From the NCBI GenBank assembly GCA_964452355.1, contig CAYVKV010000001.1:124001-188000 (forward strand): DNA of 64,000 nucleotides. The letters run 5' to 3'. The notes under the pieces were generated by a model. That model was not told the DNA's origin, did not search any database, and saw only the letters and a list, made by a program, of their open reading frames with translations. Numbering within the stretch: position 1 is the first letter of the stretch; the number at the start of each line of letters is the position of its first letter. The DNA comes from UBA1450 sp964452355 (GTDB lineage Bacteria; Patescibacteriota; Microgenomatia; UBA1406; GWC2-37-13). Positions 59,775 to 64,000 of the stretch are shown here, piece by piece. Made by a program: the position numbers and the translations under genes.

Positions 59775-60713
59775 TTATCTTAATGTGACCATAAATCCAG
59801 TTAGGTCATCAAGGAGGCCAACGGTGGTACCACTGTGTGCAATTTTGGGAAGTACATCGTAAAAAGGTCCATTTCCTAAAAAGTCAAAACATGCGGTTGC
59901 AAATTGAGTTTGTTCTGGAATAGGCCTCTTGCCTCCATGGGTGGCCATGCTATATGCCATGCCATCTCCTAAATAGAGAAGTTCAGATCCGGAAGGTAAC
60001 AATAATCCACTGGGAGCAACTGAAAATTCATCAGCTCCAATATTCTTGAGTGACCTATTATATTGTCTTTTACCAATGACAACCTCATGAACGATGTTAT
60101 TTGGGTCTCTCCATGCGATTATACCAGTGTCTGCATGATTACCCGCGGAAGCACAACGCAGGAGAAACCCACTTGTTGTAGGTTGAATAGTTAAGATCGA
60201 TGCAAATGCACTTCCGTCACCACCTGGATCTCTTTGGCGCATTTTTTCAAGAATTTTTTCTGGAGTACGCCCACGATTTTTCGGATCAAGGGCATAATAC
60301 ATACCTGTGCTTGCATAATCTCTTGCCATGCGACCAGAATCTCGAGCAGAAACTCCTGGGGCTGTTTGTGTACATCCGTCGATAATCGCAAGAGTAATTT
60401 GTCCGTTTCCTGCCACCATAAAAGAGGCATCCTGAGATGAGTGGTACGTGGGATCTGCCAAACGCATTACATGTCTGATTCTTATATCTGTTCCAGCAAG
60501 TTGGGCATTACTTCCTGCAAGGTGCCAAATGGGCTCTTCTTCGAGTGGGTCTACCTGGGGGACATCGCCAAACATATAATACGCATCACGACAACCAAAG
60601 CTATTATTTGGAGTTGCCATTCTTATCCGGGGTCTTGGCGATGAAAACTCCTGTTTCTTAACATAATCTGTTGGTTGAGGAAAGTTCAGACCGTTCTCTT
60701 TGTTACTATCCAT
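59775..60713 (-). CDS. PPM (PP2C/SpoIIE-type) protein phosphatase-like
   Basis: 312 residues. After about 85 unassigned residues come SSQDASFMVAGNGQITLAII-type strands ending in DGCTQ, then GDGSAFASILTIQP, LLRCASAGNHADTGII, SELLYLGDGMAYSM and the final DDLTGFMVTLR. These correspond to the Asp-containing metal motifs of the PP2C superfamily (DG, GSTA-like, GD, DD). The first metal Asp lies in DASFMV. No kinase with Hanks motifs is nearby, so the target may be a phosphoserine protein or an anti-sigma system. Soluble, no signal peptide. Confidence 0.78.
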   Translation of the reverse strand: MDSNKENGLNFPQPTDYVKKQEFSSPRPRIRMATPNNSFGCRDAYYMFGDVPQVDPLEEEPIWHLAGSNAQLAGTDIRIRHVMRLADPTYHSSQDASFMVAGNGQITLAIIDGCTQTAPGVSARDSGRMARDYASTGMYYALDPKNRGRTPEKILEKMRQRDPGGDGSAFASILTIQPTTSGFLLRCASAGNHADTGIIAWRDPNNIVHEVVIGKRQYNRSLKNIGADEFSVAPSGLLLPSGSELLYLGDGMAYSMATHGGKRPIPEQTQFATACFDFLGNGPFYDVLPKIAHSGTTVGLLDDLTGFMVTLR

Positions 60714-60789
60714 AAGGTATTATCTCATACATTCATATGGTCAAATAAGACGGTGTGTCTATTGAAACACTCTGACAGTTGAAGTGAAT

Positions 60790-63135
60790 TTATGGAGTAA
60801 GTACTGGTGTGTATGATGGGGTTAATATATTTGTAGGAATAATAAGTGTTGGGGTTTGACTGAGATTTTCACCCGGATAAGGAGTATTCGATGAGAGGGG
60901 AGGAGGGGTATTTGAAGGGACTGGAGTATTTGTCGGAATTACCGTGGGTTGTGGGGTATTTGTCGGCTGAGGAGTCGGAGTTTCCGTGGGGGTTGGAGTA
61001 ATATCACTACAATCCTCGGCAGGGACATAGTGTTTTGAGTAATATCGTTCAAAGATATCGGTACATAAACTACAGTTTTTTTGTGAATCTTTACACAAAC
61101 GGACTTTGACGATTCCTTTTGGCACTGAAAATTCTTTGGGAGGAGTTCCTTTGAGTGCCTGCAACATAAATCCATGCCAAATGGGTGCTGCTGCTTGTGC
61201 GCCGTGCAGTCCGAGCATCGGTGAGTTATCGTTATTGCCTACCCAAACTCCCGTCACGAGATCGGGAGTATATCCGATCGTCCATGCATCACGAAAGTCA
61301 TTCGTGGTGCCGGTTTTGGCTGCTGCAGGTCTTCCCAGATCAAGCCAATTGGTTGCTCCAAATACTTCTTTCCGTGCTTCAATGTCGGATAATATGGAAG
61401 TGGTCAAAAATGCTGCAGCCGTGTCCACGACCTGTCTCGTAAATGTTCCTCCGATGAGTAAATTTTCATACGGTTCTTTTTTTTCCTCGCCTTTTTCTGA
61501 GTGAGTTTGCGGGGTAAACTGATATATTTCGTTTCCATATTTATCCTCGATTTTGAGTATTGCATGAGAACTTACAAGCTCTCCACCCGTGGCGAGGACG
61601 CCGTAAGCTCGAGTCAGCTCAAAAAGCGTGACTTCACCACCGCCAAGAACGAGCGAAAGTCCATAGTCACGTTTGGGATCGAGGGTGACGATTCCCATCT
61701 GACGAGCAAATTGAACTGCCTCTCTTACTCCGACTGAGGATAATAGTTTGACTGCGGGAATATTGAGGGAATTTGCAAGAGCACGTCTCAAGGTCATTTC
61801 TCCACGAAATGTTCCATCATTGTTTTTGGGTTGATATCCACTGAAATTGACCGGCTCATCCACGATCAGATCCTCAGGATTTCGCCCATTTACAAATGCA
61901 AGGGTATACACAATCGGTTTAAACGTTGACCCAGGTTGACGCTCCGCAAAAACTACATTGTATTTTCCATAGGTTTCGTCATACCAATCATAACTGCCAA
62001 CCATCGCAAGAATTTCACCGGTATTTGGGTTCATGGAAACAAGTCCTGCATTTGTTGCGTCCCGTCGATTGAGATTTTTAATATGTTGAGCGACGAGAGT
62101 GTTTGCAATTTTTTGATATTTTGCGTCAATCGTGGTTGTGACTCGAAATCCGAGTCGATTTACCTCATCTTCTCCGTATTTGGCGTATAAATAGTCGCGT
62201 ACCCATACCGCAAAGTGAGGAGCAAGATCACTTTTTTCTTCTTGAAGTTCTACGAACGTAACTTTTGGTAGCTTTTTTTGGTCAAAGCCAAGTCGCTCAA
62301 GCACTATTTTTTGACGGGCATAGAGTCGATCGGTGTCCCCTCCAAAGGGAGTCATCGCAGATGGAGCCTGGGGAAGTGCTGCAAGTATTGCCGCTTCTTC
62401 AATTGAAATCTGTGATGGATCTTTCCCAAAGTATGTTTGAGACGCTTCTTGTATCCCATATGCTCCTGAGCCATAGTAAATAGAGTTTAGATACATCTCA
62501 AGAATTTGCTCTTTGCTGTAACGTCTCTCGATCTCAAAAGAAAGCAGTACTTCCTGGAGTTTTCGTTTATAAGATTTTTCAGGAGTAAGGAGTGCGTTTT
62601 TGACGAGTTGTTGTGTGATGGTTGATGCGCCTTGTGAGTAGGCGGAAGACGATCGTAGATTGGCAATAAACGCTCGTAAAATACCACGAATTGAAAAGCC
62701 GGAATGACTGTAGAAATCTGCATCTTCTATTGCGATGACTGCTTGAGGCAGATATTTTGGCATATTTTCAATCGGAAATACCTTGACATCTCGTGCTTCT
62801 GCCGCATGAAAAAATGCTTCACCTTTTCGATCCATGAGGATGATTCCCGTGTTGTTGCGATTCATAAGCCGCTCTGGAGTCGCAAGATCACTGATAAAGA
62901 CAAAATAGGTAAATACCGCAAATGAGATCAGAATGATCGCTCCAGCCGCACTCACGCCAATTATCATCGGGAGACTCATATGTCGTATCTTGTGAAGATA
63001 TGGTTTGAAGAAAATACGAGTACGCTCAAAGAGTATTTTTGTCTTTTCTGGTGCTGTTTCAGGGAGCTCTTTTAGAAAACTGAGAACCTCCTCTTTGAGG
63101 GTTTCTACAAAATAGTTGATTTTGTCAGAAGTCAT
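60790..63135 (-). CDS. Penicillin-binding protein 1A (transglycosylase/transpeptidase)
   Basis: 781 residues from the ATG at 63135. A cytoplasmic N-terminus and one membrane helix (about 58-84) are followed by the glycosyltransferase domain: AIEDADFYSHSGFS with the catalytic Glu, QGASTITQQLVKN, RKLQEVLLSFEIER and LEMYLNSIYYGSGAYGI. The transpeptidase has QPGSTFKPIVY (catalytic Ser), the SLN motif in ANSLNIP and AAKTGTTNDF. The protein polymerises and cross-links peptidoglycan outside the membrane. The last 80 residues are a Thr/Pro tail (TPTPQPTNTP), like other surface proteins here, and may reach through the wall. TATAAT lies 7 bases before the ATG. Confidence 0.95.
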   Translation of the reverse strand: MTSDKINYFVETLKEEVLSFLKELPETAPEKTKILFERTRIFFKPYLHKIRHMSLPMIIGVSAAGAIILISFAVFTYFVFISDLATPERLMNRNNTGIILMDRKGEAFFHAAEARDVKVFPIENMPKYLPQAVIAIEDADFYSHSGFSIRGILRAFIANLRSSSAYSQGASTITQQLVKNALLTPEKSYKRKLQEVLLSFEIERRYSKEQILEMYLNSIYYGSGAYGIQEASQTYFGKDPSQISIEEAAILAALPQAPSAMTPFGGDTDRLYARQKIVLERLGFDQKKLPKVTFVELQEEKSDLAPHFAVWVRDYLYAKYGEDEVNRLGFRVTTTIDAKYQKIANTLVAQHIKNLNRRDATNAGLVSMNPNTGEILAMVGSYDWYDETYGKYNVVFAERQPGSTFKPIVYTLAFVNGRNPEDLIVDEPVNFSGYQPKNNDGTFRGEMTLRRALANSLNIPAVKLLSSVGVREAVQFARQMGIVTLDPKRDYGLSLVLGGGEVTLFELTRAYGVLATGGELVSSHAILKIEDKYGNEIYQFTPQTHSEKGEEKKEPYENLLIGGTFTRQVVDTAAAFLTTSILSDIEARKEVFGATNWLDLGRPAAAKTGTTNDFRDAWTIGYTPDLVTGVWVGNNDNSPMLGLHGAQAAAPIWHGFMLQALKGTPPKEFSVPKGIVKVRLCKDSQKNCSLCTDIFERYYSKHYVPAEDCSDITPTPTETPTPQPTNTPQPTVIPTNTPVPSNTPPPLSSNTPYPGENLSQTPTLIIPTNILTPSYTPVLTP

Positions 63136-63142
63136 GGAGATT

Positions 63143-63148
63143 ATTATA
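63143..63148 (-). promoter_or_regulatory. -10 box of the PBP1A gene
   Basis: TATAAT on the minus strand, 7 bases before the ATG at 63135. This supports the shorter start over 63186, which would precede the promoter. Confidence 0.55.
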
Positions 63149-63233
63149 GCAGTTTGGCATGGTGGAAATGCGATGACTATTTGCAATAATTATTATCCTA
63201 TAGTATAATTCACCCATTACGTTTTTTTGCACT

Positions 63234-63959
63234 ATGCCAACTGAATTATTACAAAATGCAGTCATTCCAGAGATTTATGACAGAGTTTCTTCGGGAAGTA
63301 TTCCTGTAGATGAAATTGGTAACATATTGGTTGCTTCTGCTCCTATAACTGAGCCTATAACCTCAACTTTTGGACTTGATTTTATCACGAGTGGTGGAAT
63401 AGATTGCACAAGTGGTGTATCAGGTGTGGACTGCGGAGCTGATATTGCTGCTAATATTCATCTTTCACCCGAGATGTATGAAGCGGTAGTTAGACAACTA
63501 GGACATCTTGCTCAATCAATTGCAGCCCTCAACAACCAAGTACTCATTCCAATTGGAGTCGAAGTGCAGCAAACGTTAGGAAAAATTTTTATAGAGACGG
63601 GAACTCAAGTACTTTCTGATGGCTCGCTTCAAAAAGAAGGACTAACCGGACAAGATCTTCTATACGCTGCACTAATAGCGCTTACGCTTCGAGCGATTTG
63701 GCGCTATACTACTGGGAGAAATAATATTTCAGTAGATGAGACAGATGAAGAAGAGGTTGGGCAGGAAAGAACAAGTGACGAAGTAATAAAACAACTGAAG
63801 GCGATCAAAAAAGAGCAGAGAAGACAACGGAAGCAATTTAAAAAAATACGACGTCAGTTAGATGAGATTGGGGATACAACAGGAACTATTGCTGAAGTTG
63901 TTGAATTAATTGATTATGATGTAAACGATATATTAGACCAATCTCAACAGAAACAGTGA
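63234..63959 (+). CDS. Hypothetical protein with C-terminal coiled coil
   Basis: 241 residues. The N-terminal half is neutral and Ser/Thr/Gly rich with two Cys (GIDCTSGVSGVDCG). A weakly hydrophobic helix (DLLYAALIALTLRAIWRY, about 145-162) could be a membrane segment. The C-terminal 80 residues are highly charged (IKKEQRRQRKQFKKIRRQL) and predicted coiled coil. No family recognised. TATAAT lies 25 bases before the start (63203-63208). The last 41 bases of the window hold no recognisable feature. Confidence 0.55.
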   Translation: MPTELLQNAVIPEIYDRVSSGSIPVDEIGNILVASAPITEPITSTFGLDFITSGGIDCTSGVSGVDCGADIAANIHLSPEMYEAVVRQLGHLAQSIAALNNQVLIPIGVEVQQTLGKIFIETGTQVLSDGSLQKEGLTGQDLLYAALIALTLRAIWRYTTGRNNISVDETDEEEVGQERTSDEVIKQLKAIKKEQRRQRKQFKKIRRQLDEIGDTTGTIAEVVELIDYDVNDILDQSQQKQ

Positions 63960-64000
63960 TCGTTCGTAAGCTATTTCATCCGAAATCCCACGCCGCGAAC

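Overview
The window looks like a scaffold from an uncultivated bacterium of the Candidate Phyla Radiation (Patescibacteria), most likely the Microgenomates branch. The grounds are a compact AT-rich gene layout, a type IV pilus locus beside a VirB4/TraG-like ATPase, many Pro/Thr-linker surface proteins, archaeal-type PEP carboxylase and archaeal-type NMN adenylyltransferase. UGA, UAG and UAA all act as stops, which argues against the Gracilibacteria/Absconditabacteria. The lineage is inferred from gene content, not from a marker tree. Two runs of 10 N (20119-20128 and 37296-37305) are assembly gaps, and each interrupts a real gene.

Bases 1-2.5 kb hold a cut adenylate-forming ligase, an E1/ThiF-like adenylyltransferase and an alpha/beta hydrolase in one tight run, possibly a small acyl-modification pathway. 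From 2.5 to 18.1 kb lies a signalling and type IV pilus block. It has a membrane histidine kinase with its response regulator, a PilX-like prepilin, a flavin reductase, a VirB4-like ATPase and a second response regulator. The minus-strand pilus cluster then follows in transcription order: HPt protein, response regulator, PilB, PilC, FimT-like prepilin, a prepilin fused to a beta-propeller, two minor prepilins, a PilM-like/LytR_C membrane protein and the major pilin. The pilin has its own promoter and terminator.

From 18.1 to 31.1 kb come small membrane proteins, tRNA-Ala(GGC), a PIG-L-type deacetylase overlapping a PIG-V-like glycosyltransferase, tRNA-Pro(GGG), hypotheticals, thiamine pyrophosphokinase, an aminotransferase, PEP carboxylase, dCTP deaminase and a secreted glycosidase. 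From 31.1 to 45 kb there is a 588-base non-coding stretch, both ATP-citrate lyase subunits, large secreted proteins with cohesin-, dockerin- and discoidin-like parts, a tRNA-guanine transglycosylase, a RelBE-like toxin-antitoxin pair, a ribulose-phosphate epimerase relative and an M20 dipeptidase. From 45 to 64 kb come PurA, phosphoglycerate mutase, a HAD phosphatase, a PfkB kinase, surface proteins, enolase, a gene split by an in-frame TAG, a histidine phosphatase/kinase fusion, NadM, a CPA2 antiporter, a PPM phosphatase and PBP1A.

Metabolically the window covers lower glycolysis (phosphoglycerate mutase, enolase) and both oxaloacetate supply (PEP carboxylase) and citrate cleavage (ATP-citrate lyase). 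An aminotransferase and PurA may draw on the resulting aspartate. Two sequence-level themes stand out. Many starts sit only 5-8 bases after a TATAAT-like box, which suggests widespread leaderless transcripts. A short palindromic repeat family is found once between genes and twice in frame inside enzyme genes.
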